DNA of 64,000 bases. Source: Simmondsia chinensis. Taxonomy: Eukaryota; Streptophyta; Magnoliopsida; Caryophyllales; Simmondsiaceae. The position numbers and the translations under genes were made by a program. Location of the stretch: positions 29,147,438 to 29,211,437 of the forward strand of contig JAGTTD010000001.1 in the NCBI GenBank assembly GCA_018398585.1. The letters are read 5' to 3'. Positions 11,304 to 22,871 of the stretch are shown in pieces. The notes under the pieces are model-generated. The model worked only from the letters and a program-made list of their open reading frames with translations. It did no database searches and had not been told where the DNA came from. Positions within the stretch are counted from its first letter, which is position 1. Each line of letters starts with the position of its first letter.

Positions 11304-11660
11304 ACTGAATCACCATACATCCAGACAATCTCATGTAGGTATAACCTAGCAAGTCTATCCTGGTTGTAGGTAATCCTAATGAGTAAAAAGTGGGCTAATT
11401 TAGTTAAGCGATCATCAACTACCCAAACTGCATTATGCTCCCTTGTTGTTCTTGGAAGCCTAATTACAAAAATCAGTTGCAATATTTTCCCATTTCCATT
11501 CTGGTATAGGCAATGGTTGAAGCTCACCCGCTGACTTTCGATGTTCTGTCTTGATTTGTTAGGCATTGAGCCACAAAGTGAGTAATGTCCCACTTCATAT
11601 TGTTCCACCAATACCTTTCATAAAGGTCCTAATACATTTTAGTCTCACCAGGATGCAGGG
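11304..11660 (-). pseudogene. Ty3/gypsy integrase fragment
   Basis: The minus-strand translation reads through LIFVIRLPRTTREHNAVWVV and DDRLTKLAHFLLIRITYN, matching the integrase catalytic-core start seen in Ty3 elements (GLPRT..G.DAIWVIVDRLTKSAHFLP). The upstream part (about 11660-11560) corresponds to the linker between the zinc finger and the core. Integrase inserts element cDNA into the chromosome; this is only a fragment, cut at 11304 and lacking the second catalytic Asp and the Glu. It belongs to a composite insertion absent from element C. Confidence 0.75.
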
Positions 11661-11956
11661 AATAACTCGAGCTATGAGCCTCTTCTAGTTGCGACTTCTT
11701 CGACTAAAAATCATTAGTAATACGTAGCCTTTGTTCCCTAAATCTAAGGGAACTTTCTCCATAAATCTTGAATTTGGTTTCTTAATCACTTTCCACATTA
11801 TTGCGGATTTTACATAATTAAGCATCAACCATTTAGGCATTTTTGATCCACTCTATTAGGGTTGGCCGCATCCTTAGCTGAGCAAGAGGGCTTGAATTGT
11901 TAAGATAGGAGCAGAAACTAGACTTTGCTGGAGCTGTAGGAAGCTCCTTTAACACT

Positions 11957-12318
11957 CTTCATTCCATTCAAATCATGCTGAAATACTCTCATTTCATGAA
12001 GTAATAAGGGAATGTTTATGGTTGAAATCTCTTATTCAACATGTTCAGGAGGAATGCGGTCTTTCAGCAATCAGGGAGAGTCCGACAATACTGTATGAAG
12101 ATAATACTATATGTATTATTCAAATCAAAGGTGGATACATAAAAGGTGACAGAACTAAACATATCTCACCAAGGTTCTTCTTTACACATGAGCTCCAGGA
12201 GACAAGTGAAACAGATGTTCATTAAGTTTGCTCAAGTGAGAACCTAGCAGATTCGTTCACAAAAGCATTGCCAATAGCAACTTTTGGAAAATTAGTTCAT
12301 AAGATTGGTATGCATTGA
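11957..12318 (+). pseudogene. Ty1/copia RNase H fragment (plus strand)
   Basis: The plus-strand reading SNHAEILSFHEVIRECLWLK continues to SLIQHVQEECGLSAI, ILYEDNTICIIQIKGGYIKG and DRTKHISPRFFFTHELQ. This is the C-terminal part of copia RNase H, which degrades the RNA strand during reverse transcription. The catalytic-region signature YEDN and the DRTKHI block are visible. A stop ends the longest frame at 12225, with the tail (IRSSDNLAD-like) in another frame to 12318. Its orientation is opposite to the adjacent copia RT (12340-13350). Confidence 0.85.
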
Positions 12319-12339
12319 CTCAGGAGCGCTCCTTGCCAA

Positions 12340-13350
12340 TATGTTTCGGATAGAACAATCCCATATCAGATGCAACACGGAGATACCGAAATATATGTGT
12401 AATCCCATTCCAATGTCTCCAGTTATGAGTTGAGCTATATCTTGCTAATAAGTTAACCGAAAAGATTATATCTGGCCTTGTGTAGTTTGCAAGATACATC
12501 AGTGCATCTATTGCACCTAAATATGTTACTTCAGGGCCAAGAATTTCTCCATTATCCCCCCAAGGTCAAAAAGGGTCCTTATTTACATCAAGGGACTGGA
12601 CGATCATTGGGGTACTCAATAGGTGTACCTTATCCATGTTAAAACATTTTAACACTTTCTCTGTATAAGCAGATTGATGGACTAAAAGTCTATCAGATAA
12701 GTGCTCTATCTGCAAGCCAAGACAATATTTTGACTTTCCGAAATCATTCATCGCAATCTCCTTATTTAGATATGCAACAACTTGTTCGATTGCTTTAAGA
12801 GTTCCTATGATGTTTAAATAATCAACATAGACTACGATTATAGCAAATCCAAAATTAAATTTCTTAATAAAGCACATGGGCTCACGAGATTGTTAACATA
12901 TCCCTCTCCCAAAAGATAGACACTAAGACAATTATACCACATTCACCCTGATAGTTTTAACCCATACAAAGATTTCTGTAATTTGATTGAACACAGCTCT
13001 TGAGGTTTTAAGTTATATATATATATATCTAGCATTTGCAGTTCTTCCGGGACTTTTATATTGACACTATTATCAAACGATCCATATAGATAAGCCGTCA
13101 CCACATTCATGAGATGCATTTGGAGTCTTTCAGAGAATACCAGACCTGTTAAGAATCTAAATGAAATTGCGTCCATTACTAGTGAATATGTCTCTTCACA
13201 ATCATGTCCTGGCCTCTGAGAGAAACCTTAAGCTGCAAGTTGTGTTTTATATCTGACCACTTCATTCTTTTCATTTCTTTCCACAAAAATACCCATTGTA
13301 GCCTACAGGTTTTGTATTTCTAAGCGTTTGAACTATAGGGTCAAAAACTG
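12340..13350 (-). pseudogene. Ty1/copia reverse transcriptase fragment (minus strand)
   Basis: Minus-strand segments in order: RNEKNEVVRYKTQLAA near 13300-13250, MDAISFRFLTG and VVTAYLYGSFDNSVNIKVPE near 13176-13050, IKLQKSLYGLKLSG near 12943, then VVYVDYLNIIGT near 12830 and KYCLGLQIEHLSDRLLVHQS near 12700. These are the standard copia RT blocks. The catalytic VDD box reads VDY, so the second Asp is lost. Several frame changes and stops confirm a pseudogene. The fragment ends near 12340, where the inverted RNase H begins. Confidence 0.85.
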
Positions 13351-13494
13351 CACGTTTCTAAGTAAATTTAATTCTGCCTGAATTGCTTCTTTCCATTTTG
13401 GCCAATCTTTTCTTCTCTAGCATTCTTAAACAGATTTAGGTTCAAGATCTTCACCTTTTATGGTAAAATTAGTAGCTACAGAATATGCGAATGC

Positions 13495-13780
13495 TTAATC
13501 AATAATCGTATTATTTCGATTCCATCGTATGATGGTAATAGCATAGTTTATCGAGATTTCCCCATTCTTGACATTTTCATCAATTTCACAATTACACTTT
13601 TCCAACTTTAATTCTTCTCCCCATAATTCTAGGAACATTGTTTCGTCAAATTTACAATTAGCAAACCATGCAGTAAAAATATCTCTCGTCAATGGTTTAA
13701 GATATTTTGTAATTGACGAGGATTCAAACCCAATATAAATTCTTAGGCTCCTTTGTGGTCCCATCTTTGTGTGCTTGGGT
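13495..13780 (-). pseudogene. Ty1/copia integrase C-terminal fragment
   Basis: The minus-strand reading MGPQRSLRIYIGFESSSITK followed by YLKPLTRDIFTAWFANC matches the GPQRRLGIYVGF...TGDLFTARFADC block between the integrase core and RT of copia elements. It lies in the same orientation as, and upstream of, the RT fragment 12340-13350, so the two probably derive from one copia insertion. Confidence 0.8.
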
Positions 13781-13907
13781 GAAGCAATAAGAACATAGAT
13801 AGCGCAACCAAAAATTCAAAGATGGGATATATTTATTTCTTGACTAGAAACAAGTTGCAATGGGAATATTAATGATAAGCAGTTGGCATGGCACGAATCA
13901 CTGCTGC

Positions 13908-14690
13908 AGCCTATGATAAAAGATATTGCTTTTATCTGCCAAACTCTAGGAACTTATTAACCGCTCAATCAAGTTGAAGAGTCACAAGCTAGTGATGTAT
14001 GAATATAAATTATAAATCCATAGTAAAAAGCCCTTCAGAATATGCTAGTCAGAATAAAGAGCTAGGAATAAGATGAGCTAGTTTAACACCCACAATGACC
14101 TGTTTCAAGATGGTCTTAGACTTTCTCATAGTCCACTTTAAACTCCTGTCATAGCCTATTCAATTTCACAATAGGTGTTGTTTAGAAATAAGTGTCATGA
14201 TAAGAGGATAATGAGGACTGGCCGTTACTAAGCCACTTATTAGACATAAGTGCTTAAAAAACGAGCAATAGCCTATATGATGAATCACAACCTTTGGATA
14301 ATGTTCATGTGTAAAGTGCATTATATGCATAATACTAATTACAATTAGTGTGATTATTTATTTACTACCACTAAATAGGACGCATATCAAGCTTGTCAGC
14401 TCATAGATGAATGCCAGAGGTAAACCAATTATAATAAAAGACATCCTTTGAGAATGATATACCATATGCTTGATTTACTTCCTGCTTGAAATGTAACAGC
14501 CTTTAAGGTGTGTTAATTTTTATAACCTGTCTTTACTTCGATATATGTCTTCGACGTGTTTATTGTTAGACAACAATACTACCTTGCGTGGTTTTACTAT
14601 CTTGGCTATGCCGGCCATCTTGGCTTGTCCAGGTATTCTGTACGTGACACTCAACTTTTACCAAGTGTATATTCAGCACCATAGTACACC
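13908..14690 (+). other. LARD1 interior resumed
   Basis: Sequence from about 13908 (GATATTGCTTTTATCTG) aligns with element C from about 28560, marking the right edge of the composite insertion. No coding domain is recognised. Confidence 0.5.
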
Positions 14691-15640
14691 CTGGTGCAAT
14701 CACCTGCAATGGGTGCAACATTCATCACCTTGGTCCGCCTTGGTGCAATCATCCGCAACGAGTGCAACACTCATGACCATGGTCCGCCATTGTGCAATCA
14801 CCAGTGCAACATTCATGACCACAGTCCACCCCAGTGTAATCACCCGCAACGGGGGCAACATTCATCACCATGGTCTTCTTTGGTGCAATCACTCGTAATG
14901 GGAGCAACATTCATCACCATGGTCTGCTCTGGTGCAATCACTCGCAACGGGTGCTACATTGATCACCATGGTCCACCTTGGTGTAATAACTCGCAACGGG
15001 TGTAACATTCATCACCTTGGTTCGCCCTGGTGCAATCACACGCAACAGATGCAACATTCATCACCATGGTCCGCCTTGGTGCAATCACACGCAACAGGTG
15101 CAACATTCATCACCATGGTCCGCCCTGGTGCAATCACCTGCAATGGGAGTAACATTCATCACCATGGTCCGCCCTGGTGCAATCACCCGCAACGGGTGCA
15201 ACATTCATCACCATGGTCTGCCCTTGTGGAATCACCCACAACGGGTGGAACATTCATCACTAAGGTCCGCCCTGGTGCAATCACCCGCAACGAGTGCAGC
15301 ATTCAATACCATGGTCCGCCTTGGTGCAATCACCCGCAATGGGTGCAACTTTCATCTCCATGAACCTACCCAGTGCAATCACCCGCAATGGATGCAACAT
15401 TCATCACCATGATCTGCCCCGGTGCAATCACCCACAATAGATGCAACATCATCACCATGGTCCGCCCTGTTGTAATAACCTACAACGGGTATATAAGATT
15501 CATCACCATGGTCCGCCTTGGTGCAATCACCCGCAACGGGTGCAACATTCATCACGATGGTCCGCCCTGGTTCAATCACCTGCAACAGGTGCAACATTCA
15601 TCACCATGGTCCGCCTTGGCACAATCACCCACAATTGAGT
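14690..15640 (+). repeat. 49-bp tandem array in LARD1, palindrome-bearing
   Basis: Roughly 19-20 copies of a 49-bp unit containing CACCATGGTCCGCCTTGGTG, then CAATCACCCGCAACGGGTGC, then AACATTCAT. Each good copy holds two palindromes: ACCATGGT, and CACCCG-CAA-CGGGTG (six-base stem, three-base loop). Because 49 is one more than a multiple of three, each successive unit is read in a new frame, which explains the several overlapping open frames between 14545 and 15822. These are not treated as genes. A shorter array of the same unit lies at 29370-29838. Confidence 0.9.
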
Positions 15641-16392
15641 GCAACATCCCTCAGGAACATACTCATCACATTAACTACAATACGATATATTACATATTGT
15701 TGACTTGGGCAGCAAACGAACGACGCAATATATTTGACACTTTAATCTCATTTAAGCAGGCTGCACCTATCACTGGTGCACCAACCAGGTGTATGAATTC
15801 AACCCCTTCTTACTCTAGCTAGAGGTGTCTTTGTCTATCAAAGTAACATGGGCAAGATACACCACAATCATTGCCTTGTGGGTATTACTAACCAAATGCA
15901 AATATATCTAGTGACTAATCATGATATTGATATCCTTACATATTTATCACATAGAGCTTGAATCGTGATGAATGCTCACTGGTATAAAGGGGCAAAATGC
16001 TTGAGTACTCTAAGTTTCAAAAAAGACCACATAATCCTAGACTCTCCTAATCATTCTTACACAATTAAAAGTTGCGACATAAAACGCACTACAAATACCC
16101 CCGATTCCACTAAACTCCCTATTAAAGTTCATGATGGGTCATGCTCCCAATTACAAGTCATGATGGCTTAAGCATCCTATTAAGTGTCAAATACCTTGTT
16201 ACACATCTTATTCAGACCGTACGCTCTATTGATTTCAAGTAAAAATCAAAATACATATCAACGAAAATTATCAAGGGCCAAAACAGAATAGTAAATATCC
16301 CCATCACTCAAGAAAACGATGTATAGTAGCAAGCTAAGAATAAGATAGATTTATTACTTTGTGACCAAACTTGGAATGACTAGGGTTCGCTC
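15641..16392 (+). other. LARD1 3' interior
   Basis: AT-rich sequence between the 49-bp array and the polypurine tract. The last 90 bp (around TTTGTGACCAAACTTGGAAT) are conserved in element C at 32840-32880. No gene is supported. Confidence 0.5.
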
Positions 16393-16413
16393 CCAAAATA
16401 GGGGGGACTAATA
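16393..16413 (+). other. Polypurine tract of LARD1
   Basis: The purine-rich AAAATAGGGGGGACTA lies directly before the 3' LTR. Plus-strand DNA synthesis in LTR elements is primed from such a tract. The equivalent in element C is GTAGAGGGACTAG. Confidence 0.7.
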
Positions 16414-17563
16414 TGTTGGTAAAGAGGGGCAAGTAGGTTACACAGACAACTATTTGGACAAAAATTAAAGCGAAATCAACACTGTTCACCCAATAGAAGC
16501 AAAATCAACCCTATTTGCCCAGTAGAGGCAAAATCAACATTATTCGCCCAGTAGGAGGAAAAACAACATTATTTGCCCAGTAGAGGTAAAAATAACATTA
16601 TTTGCCAACTAAAGGTAAAAAACAACATTCGCTTAGTAGGAAGAAAATCAACACAATTCGCCCAGTAGAGATAAAAATCAACATTATTCACCCAGTAGGA
16701 AAAAAATCAACAGATTTCGTCCAATAGAAATAAAAATCAACACTATTTGCCCTGTAGAGGCAAAATCAACACTATTCGCCAAATCAATGCTATTCACCCA
16801 GTATGGAAAAAACAACACGATTTGCTCAGCAGAAGAAAAAACAACATTAATCGCCCAGTAGAGGGGAAAAAACAACATTATTAGCCCCGTAAGAAGAAAA
16901 TCAACACAATTCCCCTAGTAGAGATAAAAATCAATATTATTTGCCCTCCAGGAGAAAAATCAACACAATTCGCCAATAGAAAGAAAATCAATACAATTCG
17001 TCCAGTAGAGATAAAAATCAACATTATTCGCCCAGTAGAAGTAAAATCATTACAATTCGCCCAGTAGGGGTAAAGAACAACGTTATTCTCCCAGTAGGAG
17101 AAAAATCAACACAATTCACCCAGTAGGGATAAAAATTAACATTATTCGCTTAGTAGGGGTAAAACTCACATAATTCACCCGTATAATGACCAAATAAATT
17201 ATACTTATCCATCTTCACTTCTTTTAAGATACATTTAAAAAAAATAATAATAAAAGAAACTTAATTTGTAAGAAATGGAAAAGGACACTTATCCAAACAC
17301 AAAAAACCAAGGGATAACAGGGATCTCGATAATCTTCAAATAGCTTGAGTTTAGCTTTTTCCCAAACACCTACTAAACACCACAAACAGGAGGGGTCCCC
17401 CGTGGGTTGCTCTACGGGCCCCTCTAACTGTTTGTTTGAACTTGCTGGGAATATCAAGTCGGGCATGTAGCTAGAACTTGAATTTAGGTCATCCTAACAA
17501 ACCCCACCTCATACAGAACTTCAAAATGATAAATAAGCACACTAACAAAATTCATCACAAACA
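16414..17563 (+). repeat. LARD1 3' LTR
   Basis: It starts TGTTGGTAAAG and ends TTCATCACAAACA, matching the 5' LTR. It has fewer CGCCCAGTAG-type subrepeats (about 16470-17180) than the 5' copy, so the LTRs differ in length (1150 versus 1395 bp) through repeat-number change and point mutation. Confidence 0.8.
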
Positions 17564-17840
17564 CCCCCTCCCTCTAAAATTGTATTTTTTTAAGTTTTAC
17601 GCTATATTGTAGAACTTTTTTTTGTGTTTTATCGTTATTTATATCTGTCTTTTAAATTTTAAGTTCATTTAGATAAACTTTAAAGAAGCTAAGATTGTTG
17701 TTATGTTTTGTGTTACTTTGTTGTTTTCTTGTATTTTTTTCTTTATTTTCATCATTCTTTAACTTTTAAGTTCACCTTGTTAAAATTTCGAAGTTAAAGT
17801 GGTTATTTTTAAGTTTTTTAAGAACTTTAGTTTTACTATC

Positions 17841-17888
<48 letters not shown>

Positions 17889-17919
17889 AAAAAAATTTGG
17901 TTTTTGTTAAAATTTGTGT
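17564..17919 (+). other. Element B leader, part 2, with 45-base C run
   Basis: This continues the Athila leader interrupted at 6119 and matches 600-1030 of element A in part. It holds an uninterrupted run of 45 cytosines (17842-17886) followed by an A run, and is then cut by the copia insertion at 17920. Confidence 0.65.
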
Positions 17920-18296
17920 TGTTGTAAATATTGGATATTCTTCAGGTACAATTTTTATAGTTGATATTGGGAAATTTTAAATTGTGTAAAAGTGCTCTAT
18001 ATATATATGACACATGTACATATTAGGTGGCATCTTCATATGCCTCCTCCTCAAGGTGACTAAGTCATCTCACTATGTGCATATATATACATGAGAATAT
18101 TAATGCATACGAAAGCAGGGAGAAGAATTGTGAAGATCAAATTGAGAAGAAGAAATTGAGATTTATTTAGGAGAACTAAAATATTTGTTGGTTCCTGAGT
18201 TCTGGAATAAATACTTGCTATTTTCCTCTAATTGCATTTGAGTTTGTATTTTTATTGTTGTTCTATTTGGTGTAATATGTCCCTAGTTTTATAACA
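17920..18296 (+). repeat. 5' LTR of nested copia element
   Basis: TGTTGTAAATATTGGATATT ... TTTTATAACA. It contains ACATGTACATATTAGGTGGC and CTCTATATATATATG, the latter a possible TATA region. About 80 bp are missing relative to the 3' LTR, mainly around the GTATGTATGTATG microsatellite present at 23000-23020. Confidence 0.85.
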
Positions 18297-18297
18297 C

Positions 18298-18312
18298 GAT
18301 ATCAACACGAGT
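18298..18312 (+). other. Primer-binding site of nested copia element
   Basis: GATATCAACACGAG follows the LTR end. It resembles the TATCAGCACGA-type sequence seen after copia LTRs; the exact tRNA is not certain. Confidence 0.45.
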
Positions 18313-18395
18313 CTCTAGCCAGCTGAGGATCGTTATATACTCGAGGTAAGTTTTAGTTCCTTAATCTTTATGATTTTTAATGTGTGATCTTACTA

Positions 18396-19240
18396 ATCTT
18401 GAATTTACTACTCTTGATATATCTGGAAAAAATTATTTGTCATGAACCCTTGATGCTGAGATTCAACTTAATGCTATGAATCTCAGAGACACAATTAAAA
18501 GGGCAAATCGCACTTCCCTGCAAGATCGTGCTAAAGCAATAATATTTCTTAGGCATCATATCCATGAAGGATCAAAATCCGAGTATCGTACAGTAAAGGA
18601 CCTGTATGTTCTTTGGCTGAATTTAAAGGAAAGGCTTCAACATCAAAAGTTTATGATCCTCCTTAAAGCTCACTTTGAATGGATTCACCTACAATTGCAG
18701 GATTTTAAAACTGAAAGCGAGTATAACTTTGCAGTATTTAGTGTTGCCTCCCAACTAAAATTATGTGGTAAAAATATTACTGAGGAGGATATGTTAGAGA
18801 AAAAATTCTCTTCTTTTCTTGTCTTGAACATGCTCATGCAATAGCAATATCAAGAATGAGGATTTAAAAAACACTTAGAGATAATATAATGTCTCTTTGT
18901 TGCCGAACAAAACAATGAAATTTTGATGAAAAATCATCGGTCACAACCAATTAGGTCCGAACCATTCCCTAAAGTGAATGGTTCGACATACGACCAACAT
19001 GGACGTGGTCGAGGTCATAAACATGGTCATGGCAGTTGAAATGGCCGTGGTCAGGGACGAGGTTATAGTCACGGTCAAAATGATTACGGTACTTATAATG
19101 GACAAAAATTTAAGAAGTCCACTAATGGCGAGGAGAAAAGAGAAAAAGAAAATCTCCTGAACAAAATTTTCAAAAGATCTGGAAACTGATTGCTACCAAT
19201 GCGGTATGAAAGGTTATTGGATGCGTTCCTATCATATAGT
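18396..19240 (+). pseudogene. gag: Copia gag with zinc knuckle remnant
   Basis: Gag forms the particle and binds element RNA. The frame starts near LEFTTLDISGKNYLS, has a stop where a Trp is expected, then continues through AMNLRDTIKRANRTSLQDRA, LWLNLKERLQHQKFMIL and FSVASQLKLCGKNITEEDML. This is the UBN2-type copia Gag core. The longest clean piece is 18476-18844. Farther on, a glycine-rich HGRGRGH-like stretch (about 18990-19080) and CYQCGMKGYWMRSYH near 19195-19235 mark the nucleic-acid-binding end; the knuckle histidine and final cysteine are altered. Confidence 0.85.
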
Positions 19241-20950
19241 CTAACACTGGGTAGACCCTTACCAAGAATCATTGAAAGGGAAATAAAAGCTCCCAAAAAG
19301 CAATTTTGTTGAAGATCATTCTCTACTTAATGACACAAATTTAGATGTTTTTAATTTTTTGAAAATCTTACTGGGAGAATTGATCATCTAATAAATGATG
19401 AAAATATTCAAACTGACTGAAGTTCGTGTTTTTATGCCTTATATTTTGTACTAAATTATGTTGAACTTTAACAAAATACTGTTGCCTTACTATGTGCAAA
19501 CTAGAATGGCATCATTCACCTTATATTTTATATGATATATGTTTAGTTATATGTGTGAATTATTTTTTATATGTCTTATTACCAAGGATGGACAAATTCA
19601 ACTATAATCTAAATCTACTGTTGTTTGCTCGTTCGAACATTAATCTGACTATGTAACTTGAACAACTTTTTTGAAATGTTGAGCACATATATGATGAATC
19701 CTCTAATATATGCGAATTTAAAGCCTTAATTTGTGAGGATTATAAAATCCATTATTGTAATATGGTTATTTAAAGTGTTCTGTGATATCATGCTTATATT
19801 TTTGCTAGTGGTTATATGTATTTTAAGTTTAAAAAATAGGAATGATAGAAATTCCTATCCAGCAGATATTATAATAATAGTGGGTGTTTTAAGCTTAATT
19901 AAAGGCTCTAGAAGGGCACATATCATGTTCCCTAGAGGAATAATATTTCTCATAAGTAAGGCTATCTATTTAATTTCGAGATACCCGTCGGGGTGGTTAA
20001 CTAAAAGTTAACAGACCCAAAAGGCTTTTATGAAATGACTATTTGAGTCATCCGAGTATAAAGATGATTAAGAGAATCATTGAAAATTCTCACACCCATT
20101 AAAGAACCAGAAGATTCTTGTACCGGATAAAACTTCATGTGCTCATTGTATTTAAAGCAAAGTGATTATTATATCATATTCAATAGAAATTGGGTTTGAG
20201 TCCCATGTATTTGAAGGAATACAAATGGGATATGTATGGGCCAATTATTTCATCATGTGGACCAATTCAGTATTTTATAATATTAATAGAGGCCTTTAGT
20301 CATTGGTTACATGTTTGTGAATAATCCACTTGTTATGGGTTATTTGTGAAACCCCATGCATAAATGATCTGACTATGTGCTTTAGTTTTGGATCATGCAG
20401 TGTGGTGATGAAGGAGAATTTACATCACAGTAATTTAATGATTATTGTATGTCAACTGGGATAATAATTGACTACCATATTGCTCGCATACAGACACAAA
20501 ATGGTCTTGCAGATTTTTAATTAAACGCCTATAGTGAATGGCTAGACCATTACTGTTTCCTATTTTTTACATGGGTACATGTTATGGTGCATGTTGCAAC
20601 GCTAATTCCTGCTAAACCAACTGATTAACATGGATCTCCCTCGTATAACTTGTCTCTAATAAGAACCATATATATATCCCATCTATTAATTTTGGTTATA
20701 TAATCTATGTCCCAATTATTCCACCTCAACGTGAAAAGATGGGTCTAAACAGGGGACTTGGAATTTATGTTAATGATAACATATCTGGAGATATTAACTG
20801 AAAATATTTTACAGCATAATTTGCTGATTATAAATTTGACAAAGCAAGGTTTCCAGATTTACGGAGAGAAAAATGAAAGTTCAAAAATTAGAATTTATGT
20901 GGAATGCATCATTGAACCAGAAGTTCAAAGAATTGTTCACTTGTAAAATG
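19241..20950 (+). pseudogene. Copia protease/integrase region, decayed
   Basis: Recognisable pieces include LGHPSIKMIKRIIENSH near 20047-20100 (integrase start, GHPG...RI), CAHC for the zinc finger near 20138, DMYGPII near 20225-20250 (expected GDICGPI), and GLGIYVND near 20755 (expected GIYVGYDSPS). No continuous frame remains. The protease itself is not confidently recognised. Integrase function is lost. Confidence 0.65.
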
Positions 20951-22330
20951 TTACAAACTAATTGTCAGATGCGTTCACTAATGGAAAGAGGGTGACCAAA
21001 GAATATGTCCCCACTATGAATGCTCCTACTCGACTTGATATTCCAATCGAGCGATATTCTAATGTATTGAAAAATGCATCTATTACACCCTAGAAGTGTG
21101 GCAAACATATCAGTTTCAACTATATAATTTGAGGAAGAGAAAGGAGCAACAGAAAAGATTGGCCCCTCTATTATGAAACTCTTGAGGAGAAAAACTATGT
21201 AGAGATAATATTGTGTATATAAAATTCCTCAAGATTATCGGGTACCTGAAACTATTGAAGCTATTGAAAATCTGATAATAAAGAGATCTCTATGGATTAT
21301 GGGATAGATGGAACTATAATGAAAACTCAGCAAATGTTTGTATATATAATAGCTACTGATCTGATCAAACAATTTGAAAATCTAAAACATGAGTTCATTC
21401 AAGAATGCTAACAAAGAAATGATTGGCTAAAATAGAAAGACGTAATACATGGGTAATTTTTGGACCTGCAGTCCAAATGCCTAAAGTGTAAAACCTGTGG
21501 GCTACATGTGAATGTTGGTGCGAAAAGAAGGTCAGGTGGTTAGGTACAAAGCGCGATTTGTAGCTAAAGGTTCATTACAGAGACCATAAATAGATTGGAT
21601 ATACACATATAGAAGAAATGGATGCAATTGGTATGGTAGTCTCTATATGCGTGGCAACGGCTTATTTGCGTGTATATGATGTTTATATGAATGTCCCTGA
21701 AGGACTCGAGATGCTAGAAGCATACAGTTCAAAACCGCGGTACATATCTACCAAAATAGAGATATGTTATTATCATCATTACTCCTGAAGAGTTTAAAGA
21801 AGCTATTACACACCTAAACTAAGAGTTCGAGATTGAGGATCCCAAAAAAAAAAAAAGATTTTGTCCCGACTTATAGATTGAGCACTAATATGAAAGAGCA
21901 TTAATCTATTTGTCACGTTATACCAGTGGTACTTAAGTGTTTTAATATGTTGTTTAGTGCCTCAATTTTTAATGAATTCCCTGATAAAGATAAAGACCTT
22001 TTTCTATCCTACATGGGGTTACAAACGAATTCTTGGTCTTAAAATACTGAACATTGGTATATTTGACGCATTAATATAGCTGTCACAAGACCAGGTACAA
22101 CGTCTTTGATTAACTTGTCACCAATATAGAGTATGGGACCAGAATGAAAGTATGAGAATATGGTTAAATGTTTATACTAGTGGAACAACCAAGATAGCGT
22201 TAATTCATTATATGTGAAATTAGCAGTAATTTTGTGTGCGAGTACTGGTTATTTATTTGAACTGCACAAGGTAAGTGACAAAGCGTGATATTTATTTATG
22301 TAGCTATATTGTTATATTTTGGCAATCTAC
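20951..22330 (+). pseudogene. Copia reverse transcriptase, decayed
   Basis: Fragments of RT blocks are visible in shifting frames: VVRYKARFVAKG near 21535-21580, MDAIGMVVSICVATAYLRVY followed by DVYMNVPEGLEMLEAY near 21617-21725, and DL-IEH-YER near 21870 (expected GLQIEHL). The catalytic VDD box is not found. The enzyme would copy element RNA into DNA; this copy cannot. Confidence 0.65.
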
Positions 22331-22700
22331 TAACAATTGCAGCCACTACTGAGACATGTTGCACTTTATGAGCAAATAGAGAATGAGTATCATCAAGGCC
22401 CTTGGTCCAACATATTTTGTAAGTTTCCAACAATCAGAGGGAGTCAGATAGTACTACCAGAAGGCAAGCCTGCATGTATTGTTCAAATTAAAGAAATTTG
22501 GTGGAACCTAGTACGTTTCAATGAAGTTTTTCACTCTCAAGCTTCAAAAGAAATGTTAAGTGGATGTTAGAAAATTTGCCGGAGAACCTTCAAGAGTTTT
22601 TCAGAAAAGCACTGGCTACAACAAACATTCAAGAAATAAATACAACATTGGCATTCGCCAACTCAAATGACGTCCTTGGTTAATGTGTGCCCATGAGAGG
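22331..22700 (+). pseudogene. Copia RNase H, decayed
   Basis: The segment aligns loosely with the copia RNase H end: SNHAEMLALYE-like text near 22335-22370, an ACIVQIKE motif near 22470-22495, and a FTLKLQK/THELQ-like stretch near 22535. The open frame 22337-22570 is a chance frame through it. Confidence 0.5.
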
Positions 22701-22859
22701 GAGTTAAATATGCACTATACTCTTTTTCCCTTCACTATGGCCTTTCCTACTGGGTTTTATCCTGGCAAGGTTTTTAAGGAGGCAGTTTAGAAAGAATATA
22801 TAACTCAGACACTATACTTTTTCAAGAGTCTTTGTCCCATAATATTTTAAAGAGAATAT

Positions 22860-22871
22860 CCAAAGGGGGAG
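22860..22871 (+). other. Polypurine tract of nested copia element
   Basis: CAAAGGGGGAG lies immediately before the 3' LTR start TGTTGTAAAT, as expected for plus-strand priming. Confidence 0.8.

Larger units (their letters stand above)
6120..17563 (+). mobile_element. LARD1: large non-autonomous LTR element nested in B
   Basis: An 11.4-kb element is bounded by LTRs of 1395 bp and 1150 bp that begin TGTTGGTAAA and end ATCACAAACA. The first LTR is followed by a primer-site-like TTGGCGCCGTCTATGGGAA, and the second is preceded by a polypurine tract around AAAATAGGGGGGACTA. The interior has no gag-pol of its own, only tandem arrays, AT-rich filler and captured fragments of other retroelements, as expected of a large retrotransposon derivative (LARD). 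Its mobilisation would need proteins from another element. The target-site duplication is unclear because the site is C-rich (ACCCT left, CCCCC right). Element C (27460-33693) is a relative. Confidence 0.8.

Noticed and set aside
14545..15822. Several overlapping His/Gly/Pro-rich ORFs of 61-149 residues
   Set aside because: They are the 49-bp array read in all three forward frames. Periodicity explains the openness, and no start or domain supports a gene.
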